Assembly (NCBI GenBank): GCA_963792885.1
Contig: CAWBXX010000003.1
Coordinates: 248,001 to 312,000 of the forward strand
Length of the DNA stretch: 64,000 bases
Reading direction: 5' to 3'
From: DASWJZ01 sp963792885
GTDB lineage: Bacteria; Pseudomonadota; Alphaproteobacteria; Rhizobiales; Afifellaceae
Below, piece by piece: positions 53,667 to 63,207 of the stretch. Position 1 is the stretch's first letter, and the number at the start of each line of letters is the position of its first letter. A program made the translations under genes and the position numbers. The notes under the pieces are model-generated. The model was not told where the DNA came from and did not search any database. It saw only the letters and a list, made by a program, of their open reading frames with translations.

Positions 53667-54566
53667 CTAAGCGTCCGGCCCGTCCTCGTGCGGCCCATCC
53701 TCATGTGGCCCGTCCCTATGGTGCCCGTGCTCATGGTGCTCTCGGTCATGGTGCTCGTGATGCTTGTGTTCGGGCTCCGCTGGTGGTTCGGCAGCCGCTG
53801 GCGGTTCCGGCGGAGACGACACTTCGACCGAGTGTCTCTCTTGATGGTCGAGCGGATCCTTCGGGTCGCCGAAGATCCGTGCGTCGGCTGGATTGCAGCC
53901 CGCGTTGTGGACCTGGAAGTCCATGGCGAGCCGCGACTGATCGTTGAGGAACGGGAAGTTGACCGCGAGCCGGCGCTGCCGGTCGATGCCGGACGCCTGG
54001 CCGATCGGCCCGTTGAGGGGCGCGACCCAGACCTCGCAGCGATTGCTGATCGTGGTGCAGTGTCCCCCGCTGTCGCAGGCCCTTCCGCCGCCTTGCTGGA
54101 AGACAAGGCTCGAGTCCTTGTTGCCCACGCTGATGTCGAGGATCGTGCCGCGCACGCCGATCGTCATCGTCGGAGTGCGGATCGTGTAGGCCTCGTGCGG
54201 GCTTTTGCCGCTGATGAAGCGGAACGTCCCGCGCAGCGCGCTGATCGTGACCTTCTTCGCCGTGTTGTTCGGATTGAACACGAAGGTGTCGATCTTCAGG
54301 CGCGAGTTCGGGCCGATTACGATGCGCGTGTCGTCGATGAACTTGATCTGTGCGAGCCCAACCGGGCTGGCAACGATCACGTCTCCCACGAAAACAGCGC
54401 CCTCAAGCTCGAGAAGGCGCTTGCCGCCGGTGCCCGTGGCGTTGACCGCCGGATCAACTCTGATCGCCGTTCCGCTTGGCTCGACCGCCCCCGAAGATCC
54501 CGCTGCCACGGCGCTCGCAAGAAACAGCCCGAGGAATACCCCTGGGGTCGCTACTCGACGCAACAT
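53667..54566 (-). CDS. FecR domain protein with His-rich C-terminus
   Basis: A 299-residue exported protein. It has a signal peptide (TPGVFLGLFLASAVAAGSSG) and a FecR domain (F-V-G-D-V-I-V-A-S-P-V-G-L-A-Q-I-K-F-I-D-D, L-R-G-T-F-R-F-I-S-G-K, T-P-T-M-T-I-G-V-R-G-T). Then comes a region with paired Cys (C-D-S-G-G-H-C), ending in EHKHHEHHDREHHEHGHH and repeats of D-G-P-H-E. The tail could bind Ni, Zn or Co. It is divergent from the CHASE2 cyclase, a pairing seen in other genomes with FecR proteins. Confidence 0.85.
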   Translation of the reverse strand: MLRRVATPGVFLGLFLASAVAAGSSGAVEPSGTAIRVDPAVNATGTGGKRLLELEGAVFVGDVIVASPVGLAQIKFIDDTRIVIGPNSRLKIDTFVFNPNNTAKKVTISALRGTFRFISGKSPHEAYTIRTPTMTIGVRGTILDISVGNKDSSLVFQQGGGRACDSGGHCTTISNRCEVWVAPLNGPIGQASGIDRQRRLAVNFPFLNDQSRLAMDFQVHNAGCNPADARIFGDPKDPLDHQERHSVEVSSPPEPPAAAEPPAEPEHKHHEHHDREHHEHGHHRDGPHEDGPHEDGPDA

Positions 54567-54941
54567 GACACACCTCGCTACGCACACACTCCCGCCGATG
54601 GCGCTCGAGCGTCTCTGCGGCCGCGATCCTAGTTCCCAACAATTGTTCCTATGTCGGTAACCGGTTCTTAAGGTTACTGATAGCTGAAGAGCGCATGCTT
54701 GTCGCGAGACCTCGCATGGCCACGACGCGGATCTTCGACGAAGGGCTTTGGCGTTACATCCTGCCGACACACGAAAATCGGGCGTTCGCCGCGCACTTTC
54801 CGGGCGACCAGCCCGCTCGGTTACCTTCCGGCGGCGGCGGAGACACCTCTCCGATGAGATCAGCGGCGACGCGACGGCGCGACCGGCGCCGAGTGCCTTC
54901 AGGTCGGGCTTGCGGGGCTGATCACGCTCTTCGCCGTCCTT
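54567..54941. other. intergenic region between the FecR and cyclase genes
   Basis: Holds the divergent promoters and probably the real 5' end of the cyclase. An ATG at 54854 opens M-R-S-A-A-T-R-R-R-D-R-R, and one base fewer near 54896 would join it to L-Q-V-G-L-A-G-L-I-T-L-F-A-V-L, a transmembrane helix in frame with the cyclase. Nothing else gene-like is seen. Confidence 0.5.
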
Positions 54942-57065
54942 ATGGGGCTCGGCGGCGAATCCCCGATCCTTTACCGGCTTAGCTCCCTCGTTTTCGACTT
55001 TTACCAGAACTTGAAACCGCGCGCCGAGGCCGGCGCGCCGATTGTCATCGTCGACGTCGACGAGGCCTCGCTGCGAGAGGTCGGCCAGTGGCCGTGGCCA
55101 CGCTCGCAGATCGCGGAGATCGTCGATCGGCTTGGCGAGCTCGGAGCCGCGACTGTCGCCTTCGATATCGTCTTCTCCGAGCCGGACCGGACATCGCTCG
55201 GCACTGCCGCCGCAACGCTCGAAAAGGCCGGCGCCAAGGTCGACCTTCCTCCCAACCTGACCGACAATGATGACCTGCTCGCCGCATCTTTCAGCCGCAA
55301 CACCGTCACCGCGGGCTTCGTGCTGACGAACGAGACCGACGCAGCGCTTCCACCGCCCAAGGCCGGCTTCGCATTCGCCGGCGCCGATCCGCAAACCTAT
55401 CTCCTCGACTTCCGTGGTGGCCTCTCGAACCTCCCGAAGCTCGACGAGGCAGCGACGGGGCTCGGCTTTTACAGCTTCCCCCCGAGCCCGGATGGCATCG
55501 TCCGGGTCGTCCCTCTCCTCGGCCGCAGCAATGAGAATATCTACCCCGCGCTTTCGATCGAGGCGCTGCGAACCGCGCTCGGCGCGAGCTCCTTCGTGAT
55601 CCGTGCGACGGGCGCAAGCGGCGAGGTGGACACGGGCCGGCCGGCCATGACCGCGCTCAAGGTCGGCGACTTCGAAGTGCCGACGGGTCCCGCGAGCGAG
55701 TTCCGCATCTACTTCTCCGGCCTGAAGAGCGTCCCACGCATCCGTGCCGCGGAGCTTCTCGATCCGGAAAAGGCAGCGACGCATGCCGACCAGATCGCCG
55801 GCTCCATCGTCCTGATTGGCACCAGTGCGGTTGGCCTTCGCGACCTCGTCGCGACGCCGCGCGCCGCATCGCAGCCGGGAGTTGAGGTGCATGCGGAGAT
55901 CATCGACCAGATCCTGAGCGGCGAGTTCCTCACGCGGCCGGATTGGGCGCCGGGCGCCGAGATCGCGCTCGCCGTCCTTCTGACTCTGATCCTGCTTGCC
56001 GCGGTGCTGACCGTCGGCCCCCTCCTCGGCGCCCTCGCCGCACTTGTTATCATCGCTGCGGTGATGGCCACATCGTGGATCGCATTCGCGCGAGGCCATC
56101 TCGTCCTCGACCCGATCCTGCCGAGCGCCTCCGCGCTCAGCGTCTACATCGTCACCACGGCGCTTCTCCTCCTTCTCACCGACCGCGAGCGCCAGTTCGT
56201 GCGCCGCGCCTTCGCCTTCTACCTGGCGCCGTCGATGGTGGAGCGGCTCGCCGAGGATCCGGCCGCGCTGGCGCTCGGCGGCGAGACACGCGAGATTACC
56301 ATCCTCTTCAGCGACATTCGCGGCTTCACCTCTCTCTCCGAGAAGATGGACCCGCAGGAGATCACCAGTCTTCTGAACCGCTTTCTGACGCCCATGACCG
56401 ACGTGCTTCTGCAGTCGGGCGCGACCATCGACAAATATATCGGCGACGCCATCATGGCGTTCTGGAACGCTCCGCTCGCAACGACCGACCACCCGCGCCA
56501 GGCGTGCCTGGCGACGCTCGGAATGTTCAAGGCGCTGGAGGAGCTGAACCGGGAAGAGCAGGCTGAGATCAAGATCGGCGTCGGTCTCAACACCGGCTCG
56601 TGCTGTGTCGGCAATCTCGGCTCCGAGCAGCGGTTCAGCTATTCCGCGATCGGCGACTCCGTGAACGTCGCCTCGCGGGTGGAGAGCCTCACCAAGCAAT
56701 ATGGGCTCTCGATCCTCCTCACCGAATTCACGGCGTCCGATGTCTCAGATCTCGCCATGTTGGAAGTCGACCTCGTCCGCGTCGTCGGGCGCGCCGAGCC
56801 CCTCGCGATCTACACACTGCTCGGCGATGAGGCGTATGCGCGGTCTGCCGAGTTCCAAGCGCTCAAAGCTGCGCACGACAGGGTGATCGCGGCTTACCGC
56901 GCGGCGAAAATCACCGAAGCTGCCGGGGACCTCGCTGCGCTGCGCAAGACCGCGCCGCCTTCGCTGCACGGCTTCTGCGATCTCTACGCCGAGCGGATCG
57001 CAGCCCTTCAACAGGAGCCGCCGCCGCAGGATTGGGACGGCGTGTTCACCCTGCTTGAGAAGTAG
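54942..57065 (+). CDS. CHASE2-domain class III adenylate/guanylate cyclase
   Basis: At least 707 residues. An extracytoplasmic CHASE2 sensor (about 10-330) is followed by three transmembrane helices (about 345-415) and a class III cyclase domain. That domain has metal Asp in I-L-F-S-D-I-R-G-F-T near 455, the second Asp in G-D-A-I-M-A-F-W near 500, and S-Y-S-A-I-G-D-S-V-N-V-A-S-R. The C-terminal tail is helical. It makes cAMP or cGMP in response to a periplasmic signal. The N-terminal helix is probably encoded further upstream across a frame break (see 54854). Confidence 0.9.
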   Translation: MGLGGESPILYRLSSLVFDFYQNLKPRAEAGAPIVIVDVDEASLREVGQWPWPRSQIAEIVDRLGELGAATVAFDIVFSEPDRTSLGTAAATLEKAGAKVDLPPNLTDNDDLLAASFSRNTVTAGFVLTNETDAALPPPKAGFAFAGADPQTYLLDFRGGLSNLPKLDEAATGLGFYSFPPSPDGIVRVVPLLGRSNENIYPALSIEALRTALGASSFVIRATGASGEVDTGRPAMTALKVGDFEVPTGPASEFRIYFSGLKSVPRIRAAELLDPEKAATHADQIAGSIVLIGTSAVGLRDLVATPRAASQPGVEVHAEIIDQILSGEFLTRPDWAPGAEIALAVLLTLILLAAVLTVGPLLGALAALVIIAAVMATSWIAFARGHLVLDPILPSASALSVYIVTTALLLLLTDRERQFVRRAFAFYLAPSMVERLAEDPAALALGGETREITILFSDIRGFTSLSEKMDPQEITSLLNRFLTPMTDVLLQSGATIDKYIGDAIMAFWNAPLATTDHPRQACLATLGMFKALEELNREEQAEIKIGVGLNTGSCCVGNLGSEQRFSYSAIGDSVNVASRVESLTKQYGLSILLTEFTASDVSDLAMLEVDLVRVVGRAEPLAIYTLLGDEAYARSAEFQALKAAHDRVIAAYRAAKITEAAGDLAALRKTAPPSLHGFCDLYAERIAALQQEPPPQDWDGVFTLLEK

Positions 57066-58506
57066 ATGCGCCTCCCGGCGCGGGTTGCACGGAACGCGGC
57101 TTCTTTCGCCGCGGCTTCTTGCTAGGGGTTGGCGAGGCGGCCTCCCACGCCTCGCCGACTTCGCGCGCGAAGGCCTTGGGGTTGTTCGACGAAAAGCGCT
57201 CGCCGAGTTCGAACGCCTTGCGCCGCAAGACGGCGCGCCGCTCCTCCACCGCCTTGAGCAGTAAGTCCCGCGCCCTCCGCGGCGGGGCAGTGATCTCCGA
57301 AAGCCGGCTGGAGAGCATCCAGAGATCGTGCTCCTCGCCGAGATATTCCGCCGTCTCCTTCGCCTCTTCCCGGAGCACCTTGAGCGCGTCCGGCACGATA
57401 TTGCGGAAGAGGCGCAGCTGCGCGGACTGATCCTTAACCCTCTTGCGCCAATCGTGCAGCGCCTCCGGCGAGCCCTCCTTCCGCGCCTTCTTCCAGCTCT
57501 TCCGTAGCTCGCGCTGGCTGCGATGGAAGCCGCCGACGAGCGCCTCGCTGCTCTTCGGCCAGTTGAGCGTCGCGAAGTCCTTGGCCGCCTTGTCGATGAG
57601 GCCGATCACCTGTTCGACCTTGGCGTCCGTCTCGCTCGGCGCCGGGACGGCGGCTCCCTCCAGGATCCGGTTGCGGAGCGATCGGATAGCGCTTGCGGGC
57701 AGATCGACGCCGCCGTTGGTCACGAGTTTGTCGAAGCTCTCCATCAGGACGGTTCGATCGCGCGACCCGGAAAGGAGCCGCCCCGCGTCGCGCCACCGAC
57801 GGTTTTCCGCGGCGAAGCGCCGCCGGAGCGTCGGCCGCGCCAGCCGCGCCAACGCGCGCAGGCGCTTGAAACCCTGCCTGGCCATGTGGATTGCCTTCGA
57901 GCGGTCGGCTTCTTCCGCCGCAAGGCCGGCGCGCACCCTGGCGATTTCCTCCCCAGCCACGCGGCAGAACGCTTGGCGCAGATCCTCGCCCTCCTCGAAC
58001 CGCCACACCATCGTCAGCCCTTCGCTTCCGTCCCACTCGACCAGGTCCGATAAGGCTGTCTCGCGAGCCACGAAGCGTAGTAGCGCGGCTCGCCGGTCAC
58101 CTCGCGCCCGACCCAGGTCGGGAGCTCCACCTCGGTCGTCCTCGCTCTCAAGCTCCACCTCGGCGATGACGAGGCCCTCGTTGTCGCCGTCATAGACGTC
58201 GATCTCCCAGTCGTGGCCTGCATGCTTAGTCTGGAAGCGTGTCTTCTGAAGGACGCTGCCCTGGTGGAGCGTGGTCAGCGTCTCGGCGTCGCCAAGCGGC
58301 AGCGCATATTCGAACTCGATGCGCGAGAGCCCGGGATTTGCGCTCTTGATGGTGAGTGCCGCCTCGACGTCGTCTTCAATCCTGACGCGAATAGCAGCCC
58401 GGTCGGTCGCGGCAAGGTATGCCTGCCGCAGCCGTCTGCCTTTGTCTGCCCCCTCGCGCCAGCCGTCGTTCGCGACGAGAAACTTGCGTTCGATTTCCTG
58501 CGGCAC
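57046..58506 (-). CDS. CYTH-CHAD domain protein (putative triphosphatase)
   Basis: A 486-residue fusion. The N-terminal CYTH domain starts M-P-Q-E-I-E-R-K-F-L-V (ExExK motif) and has V-E-L-E-S-E-D-D, about 155 residues. The C-terminal CHAD domain is helical with conserved His/Arg clusters (H-M-A-R-Q-G-F-K-R-L-R-A, L-H-D-W-R-K-R-V-K). CYTH hydrolyses triphosphate and CHAD binds polyphosphate. The C-terminus is a basic KKPRRKK tail. It overlaps the cyclase gene tail-to-tail by 20 bp. Confidence 0.9.
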   Translation of the reverse strand: MPQEIERKFLVANDGWREGADKGRRLRQAYLAATDRAAIRVRIEDDVEAALTIKSANPGLSRIEFEYALPLGDAETLTTLHQGSVLQKTRFQTKHAGHDWEIDVYDGDNEGLVIAEVELESEDDRGGAPDLGRARGDRRAALLRFVARETALSDLVEWDGSEGLTMVWRFEEGEDLRQAFCRVAGEEIARVRAGLAAEEADRSKAIHMARQGFKRLRALARLARPTLRRRFAAENRRWRDAGRLLSGSRDRTVLMESFDKLVTNGGVDLPASAIRSLRNRILEGAAVPAPSETDAKVEQVIGLIDKAAKDFATLNWPKSSEALVGGFHRSQRELRKSWKKARKEGSPEALHDWRKRVKDQSAQLRLFRNIVPDALKVLREEAKETAEYLGEEHDLWMLSSRLSEITAPPRRARDLLLKAVEERRAVLRRKAFELGERFSSNNPKAFAREVGEAWEAASPTPSKKPRRKKPRSVQPAPGGASTSQAG

Positions 58507-58580
58507 AAGAAATCATGGCTTCATCTCTGTGTCACATTCAATGCCGCAGCCGACTGTTCTTCGGTGCGAGAGCGCGACGT

Positions 58581-59576
58581 TCAGCCGCCGCTCTTGGCCG
58601 CGGGCAAAATCGGCTCGGACGCCGTCGGCTCCCCGTCCTCTCCGACGCTGTCTGGACGCCCAAGACGCCGCCTCGCCTCGCTCGACGTCACGAGGCGCGG
58701 GCCCGTGCTGACATTGGAGACCGGCACGACGCCGTGGCGCTTCAGCAGCGCGAGAAACTCGATCGGCAGATAGCCCTGAAGGAACGGCTGCTGGTCGATG
58801 GCGAATGATGCCGCGCCGTCGGCGATCGCGTTCAGCATGGTGTCGGTCACATCGAAGGTGCCAATTCTCACCACGCGCCCTTCGAGCGCCTTGACGGCTT
58901 CCACGGCAGGCTCCCCGGCGCTTGTCGCACTGAGCGCAAGGATGGTGTCGACATCCTCGTCCTCCGCCAGCTTGTCGGCGATCGACTTCCCTGCCTTCTT
59001 CGGATCGGGATCGACCGATACGACTTCCACCGAACCGGCGAAACCGTCGATGAAGCCCTTGCAGCGGAGGTCGAGGCCCACATTGCCCACCTCGTGACTG
59101 AGGCAGATCGCCTTCTTGCCGCCGAGGCTGCGCATCGTGTCGCCGGCAACGCGTCCGGCCTCGTATTCGTTCTGCCCGACATGGAGCAGCGCGCCGAGCG
59201 CATGGCTAACGTCGAAGCCTGAATTGATAGTGATCACCGGGATGCCCGCGGCGGTGGCCGCGTGGATCGCGGGTGCCAGAGCGTCGGCGTTCGGGATCGA
59301 GAACACCAGCCCGTCCGGCTTCTCCTTCACCGCCGCCTCGGCCAGCGAAGCCATCTTCTCAAGGTCGAAGGTTGGCGGGGCCCGATAGGTGACCGTGACG
59401 CCCGCCTCCTTGGCCGCAGCATCTGCCCCCTCCTTGACGGAGGACCAGAAGCGGTCGGTCGCCGCCCCGTGCGTCACAATGACAAAGTGAAGCTTGTCCT
59501 CGGCATGCGCGGAGGCATGAACGATAACGAAAGCCGCGACGCTGATTGCCAGCGTCCGGATCAGGCTCGGGATCAT
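58581..59576 (-). CDS. periplasmic sugar-type substrate-binding protein (solitary)
   Basis: A 331-residue type I periplasmic binding protein (ribose/galactose-like). It has a signal peptide (LAISVAAFVIVHASAHAED), then V-I-V-T-H-G-A-A-T-D-R-F-W, F-S-I-P-N-A-D-A-L, V-I-T-I-N-S-G-F and I-D-Q-Q-P-F-L-Q-G-Y. No ABC permease or ATPase gene is adjacent, so it may serve a distant transporter or a sensor. Confidence 0.88.
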   Translation of the reverse strand: MIPSLIRTLAISVAAFVIVHASAHAEDKLHFVIVTHGAATDRFWSSVKEGADAAAKEAGVTVTYRAPPTFDLEKMASLAEAAVKEKPDGLVFSIPNADALAPAIHAATAAGIPVITINSGFDVSHALGALLHVGQNEYEAGRVAGDTMRSLGGKKAICLSHEVGNVGLDLRCKGFIDGFAGSVEVVSVDPDPKKAGKSIADKLAEDEDVDTILALSATSAGEPAVEAVKALEGRVVRIGTFDVTDTMLNAIADGAASFAIDQQPFLQGYLPIEFLALLKRHGVVPVSNVSTGPRLVTSSEARRRLGRPDSVGEDGEPTASEPILPAAKSGG

Positions 59577-59688
59577 CTTCAGCTCCGAGCGCCCCGCTCT
59601 CGCCCTTGTGCTAGCACAGGAACAGTATCCAGCAAGTGAACCGAAGCCATTTTTCGAGAAAAATCGGGCCTCAAGCCCCTTCGAGCGG

Positions 59689-60514
59689 TTAATCCGCCTC
59701 CTCGGGCGGCTCGAGGGGATGCACGGCCTTCGCCTTCGCCCGCGCGTGCGCCCGCCAGGCGAGCGGGATGTGCGCGAGGTAGGCTATTCCCGCCGCCGCC
59801 AGGAAGGAGAAAGGATAGCTCGCGAAAACCGCGACGAGCAGCACGCAGACCACGAGCACCGGCAGCACCCGTTCGCGGGGAATGCGCTGCCCGAAGCGCT
59901 TGCCGGAGAGCGTCGGCAGACGGCTCACCATCAGGAGCGCGATGACGATCGTGTAGATGGCGACCAATACGGCGGCAGCGCGAAGATCAACGAGAAACGT
60001 GCGCTGGAGGAAATAAGGCAGAAGGATGAGGCCGGCGCCAGCCGGGGCCGGCACACCGACGAAGAAGTCCCGGTGCCAGTCCGGCAGCGGCTCCTCGGCG
60101 AGAAGCGCCGCGTTGAATTGGGCGAGCCGGAGCCCCGTGCAGATGGCGAAAACGAGCGCGCAGATCCAGCCGAAGGAGGAGAGCTCGTCGAGCCGCCACA
60201 CGAAGACGACGATCGCCGGCGCTACCCCGAAATCCGCGAAGTCTGCCAGCGAGTTCGAGTTGTTCGCCGAAGCGGGAGGAAGCTCGGAAATAGCGCGCCA
60301 GGCGCCCGTCAATGCCGTCGAGGATGATGGCGAAGATGATGCCGGCGACCGCGAGGTCATAGCGATGCTCGACCGCCATGCGGATCGCTGTGAGCCCGGC
60401 GCAGAGCCCGAGCAACGTGACAAGGTTCGGGAGCACTGCGGTAAGCGGCACCAATCGCCGCCGCGGCCTGCCGCGCTTCGCCTCCGGGTCGACAGGCGGA
60501 AAGAGGCCGGGCAT
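59689..60514 (-). CDS. pssA: CDP-diacylglycerol-serine O-phosphatidyltransferase, one frame break
   Basis: About 275 residues, a membrane enzyme making phosphatidylserine. The CDP-alcohol phosphatidyltransferase motif D-x(2)-D-G-x(2)-A-R-x(8)-G-x(3)-D-x(3)-D is cut by a +1 shift near 60254. Removing one base (GAACTC to GACTC on the minus strand) gives D-G-R-L-A-R...G-E-Q-L-D-S-L-A-D, exactly the motif. The remaining C-terminal transmembrane helices follow in the new frame. Six bp downstream of psd, forming the PE synthesis pair. Confidence 0.9.
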
Positions 60515-60520
60515 GTGTCG

Positions 60521-61222
60521 TCAGTCGCTGCGGACGGGAAATGGCGGCGCAAGGGCCGCGCCGGGAAGTAGCGCGACGATCGTCTCGCCGGCCACTGCGC
60601 GCTGCCCTGGATTGGCGACGACGGTGGCACCCTCGGGCAGATAGATGTCGACGCGCGATCCGAAGCGGATCATGCCGATCCGTTCGCCGGCTTCGACGCT
60701 TTCCTCCTTGCTCTTCCAACACACGATCCGTCGCGCGACGAGCCCGGCGATCTGCACGACGCCGAGCGTCAGTCCTTCCTCGACCTCGATCACGAGGCCG
60801 TTACGCTCGTTCGCCTCACTCGCCTTGTCGAGATCGGCGCTCAGGAACTGGCCCATCCGATAGGCGATGCGCGCAATGCGGCCGGCGACCGGCGCGCGGT
60901 TGATGTGGCAGTCGAACACGCTCATGAAGATCGAGACGCGCGTCCGTGGCTCTTCGCCAAGGCCCAGCTCGGGCGGCGGCGCGGCGCTGACGACGGGCTC
61001 CACCCGCCCGTCCGCCGGGCTGACCACAAGCCCCGGCGCAACCGGCACGACGCGGACGGGGTCGCGGAAGAAGACCACCATCCAGCCGGCCAGGATCAGG
61101 AAAAGCCAGGAAAGCAGCTTGATCAGGAAGGCGAAGACCAGGGCCAGCGCCAGCGTAGCTGCTATGAAAGGCCAACCCTCGCGGTGAACGTTCGGGATGG
61201 CGGAGCGGATAGAGCGGAGCAT
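60521..61222 (-). CDS. psd: phosphatidylserine decarboxylase proenzyme
   Basis: A 233-residue short-type PSD. It has an N-terminal hydrophobic segment (FIAATLALALVFAFLIKLLSW), F-D-C-H-I-N-R-A-P-V and the autocleavage site in M-I-R-F-G-S-R-V-D, where Gly-Ser cleavage creates the pyruvoyl group. It converts phosphatidylserine to phosphatidylethanolamine. Upstream of pssA. Confidence 0.95.
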   Translation of the reverse strand: MLRSIRSAIPNVHREGWPFIAATLALALVFAFLIKLLSWLFLILAGWMVVFFRDPVRVVPVAPGLVVSPADGRVEPVVSAAPPPELGLGEEPRTRVSIFMSVFDCHINRAPVAGRIARIAYRMGQFLSADLDKASEANERNGLVIEVEEGLTLGVVQIAGLVARRIVCWKSKEESVEAGERIGMIRFGSRVDIYLPEGATVVANPGQRAVAGETIVALLPGAALAPPFPVRSD

Positions 61223-61274
61223 CCGGCGCTCATAGACAATGCGGAGTGCGCGGGGAAGCCGTCCCCCGGTCCCC

Positions 61275-63207
61275 TCACACCGGGATTTTCAGGACCCGCC
61301 GCTTCTCCTCCGATGCACGCTCGGCGGCCCGATCGTCCGGGAAGAACCCGCGCGCCTCTTCGCGCGTCCGGCGCAGGCGCTCCGCGATCTCGTCCGCCTC
61401 GCGCTGGCGCTCCCACATGGCGGCGTAGAGGCCGCGATGGGCAAGAAGCTCGCCGTGCGTGCCTTGCTCGGCGATGGCGCCGTCCTCCAGCACGATGATC
61501 CGGTCGGCGTCCACCACGGTCGAAAGCCGATGCGCTATGACGAGCGCGGTGCGGTTCTGCGAGACCTCTTCGAGCGCCGCCTGGATCTCCCGCTCAGTCG
61601 CCGTATCGAGCGCCGAGGTTGCCTCGTCGAGAACCAGGATCGGCGGAGCCTTGAGGATAGTGCGGGCGATCGCGACGCGCTGTTTCTCTCCACCGGAGAG
61701 CTTCAGCCCGCGCTCCCCGACTTGCGTGTCATAGCCCTTCGGGAGCCGCTCAATGAAGCGCGCCACCTGCGCCATGCGCGCCGCTTCACGCACTTCCGCC
61801 TCGGAGGCGTCCCACCGTCCGTAACGAATGTTGTAACCGATCGTGTCGTTGAAGAGCACGGTGTCCTGCGGGACGATGCCGATCGCCGCACGCAGGCTCT
61901 CCTGCGACACGTCGCGGATGTCCTGACCGTCGATCGTGATCCTGCCGCTCGTGACGTCGTAGAAGCGGAAGAGAAGCCGCGAGAGCGTGGACTTGCCCGC
62001 ACCCGACGGCCCCACGATCGCGACCTTCGCATTGGCCGGCACCTCGAAGGTGATGCCCCTCAGGATCTGGCGCGAGGGCTCGTAGGCGAAGTGCACGTCC
62101 TCGAAGCGGATCACGCCCTCTGCCACGGCGAGCGGGGGCGCGTCGCGCTTGTCCTTTACTTCGGCCGGGACTTCCAAGAGTCGGAACATCGCCTCGATGT
62201 CGGCGAGCCCCTGCACAATCTCGCGATAGACGAAGCCGATGAAGTTCAAGGGCATCGAGAGCTGCATGAGGAGCGCGTTGATCAGCACGAAGTCGCCGAT
62301 CGTTTGCTTGCCGGCCATGATCCCGCGCGCCGACATGACCATGCAGATCGCCATGCCCGTGCCGAAGATCGCCCCCTGCCCGACGTTCAGCATGGCAAGT
62401 GACGTCCACGTCTTCACCGCCGCCCGTTCATATCGCGCCATAGCCCGGTCGAAGCGCCCGGCCTCGCGCTGCTCGTTGCCGAAATATTTGACCGTCTCGT
62501 AGTTCAGGAGCGAGTTCGATCGCCTTGGAATGGGCGTCGGTGTCGGAATCGTTCATCTCGCGCCGGATGGAGATGCGCCAATCGCTCGCGCGGATCGTGA
62601 ACCAGACATAGAGCGCGACCGTCACCGCGATGACGACGACGTAGGAAAAGCCGAACTGGTGCCAGACGATGCCCGCCGTCAGCGCAAACTCCACTACCGT
62701 CGGCGCAGAGTTCAGGATGACGTGCCGGACGATATTCTCGATCCCCGTCGTGCCGCGCTCGATGATCCGAGAAAGGCCGCCGGTCCGCCGCTCCAGGTGG
62801 AAGCGCAGCGATAGTTCGTGCAGGTGCACGAAGGTGCGGTAGGCGAGCTGTCTGACCGCATGCAGGCCGACGCGCGCGAAGAGCCCATCGCGAAGCTGCG
62901 TGAAGCCCGTCGTGACGATGCGCCCGACATTGTAGGCAAGGACGAGCGCCACCGGTCCCGCAACGATGAGCGGTAGGTAGGCCGGTGGCCCGCCCTCTCC
63001 GGTTAGTGCGTCCGTTGCCCACTTGTAGGAATAGGGGACGAGCACCGTGACCACCTTCGCCACGACAAGCGCGGTGAAGGCGATCGCCACCCGCATCTTG
63101 AGATCGGGACGATCGGACGGCCACATGTAGGGCCACAGATGGAAGATCGTCGAAAACGTGCGGCCCTTGTCCGCCGTCACCTTCGGCCCGGCTGTCGCGT
63201 CGGTCAT
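61275..63207 (-). CDS. Atm1/HMT1-type ABC exporter, one frame break
   Basis: About 643 residues: six transmembrane helices plus an ABC ATPase. The ATPase has Walker A G-P-S-G-A-G-K-S-T, Q-loop V-P-Q-D-T-V-L-F, signature L-S-G-G-E-K-Q-R, Walker B I-L-V-L-D-E-A-T-S-A-L-D and H-loop H-R-L-S. A +1 shift near 62513 breaks A-I-D-S-L-L-N-Y-E-T-V-K-Y-F-G-N-E, the hallmark of Atm1/ABCB7-type half transporters. Removing one A (GAACTC to GACTC, minus strand) restores it. Relatives export glutathione persulfide or metal-glutathione complexes. Its start overlaps the arsR stop by four bases. Confidence 0.88.

Noticed and set aside
53667..56699. 1010-codon open frame on the minus strand opposite the cyclase
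   Set aside because: Only its last 299 codons encode a recognisable protein (FecR). The rest is the complement of the conserved cyclase and reads as Arg/Gly/Asp-rich shadow sequence.
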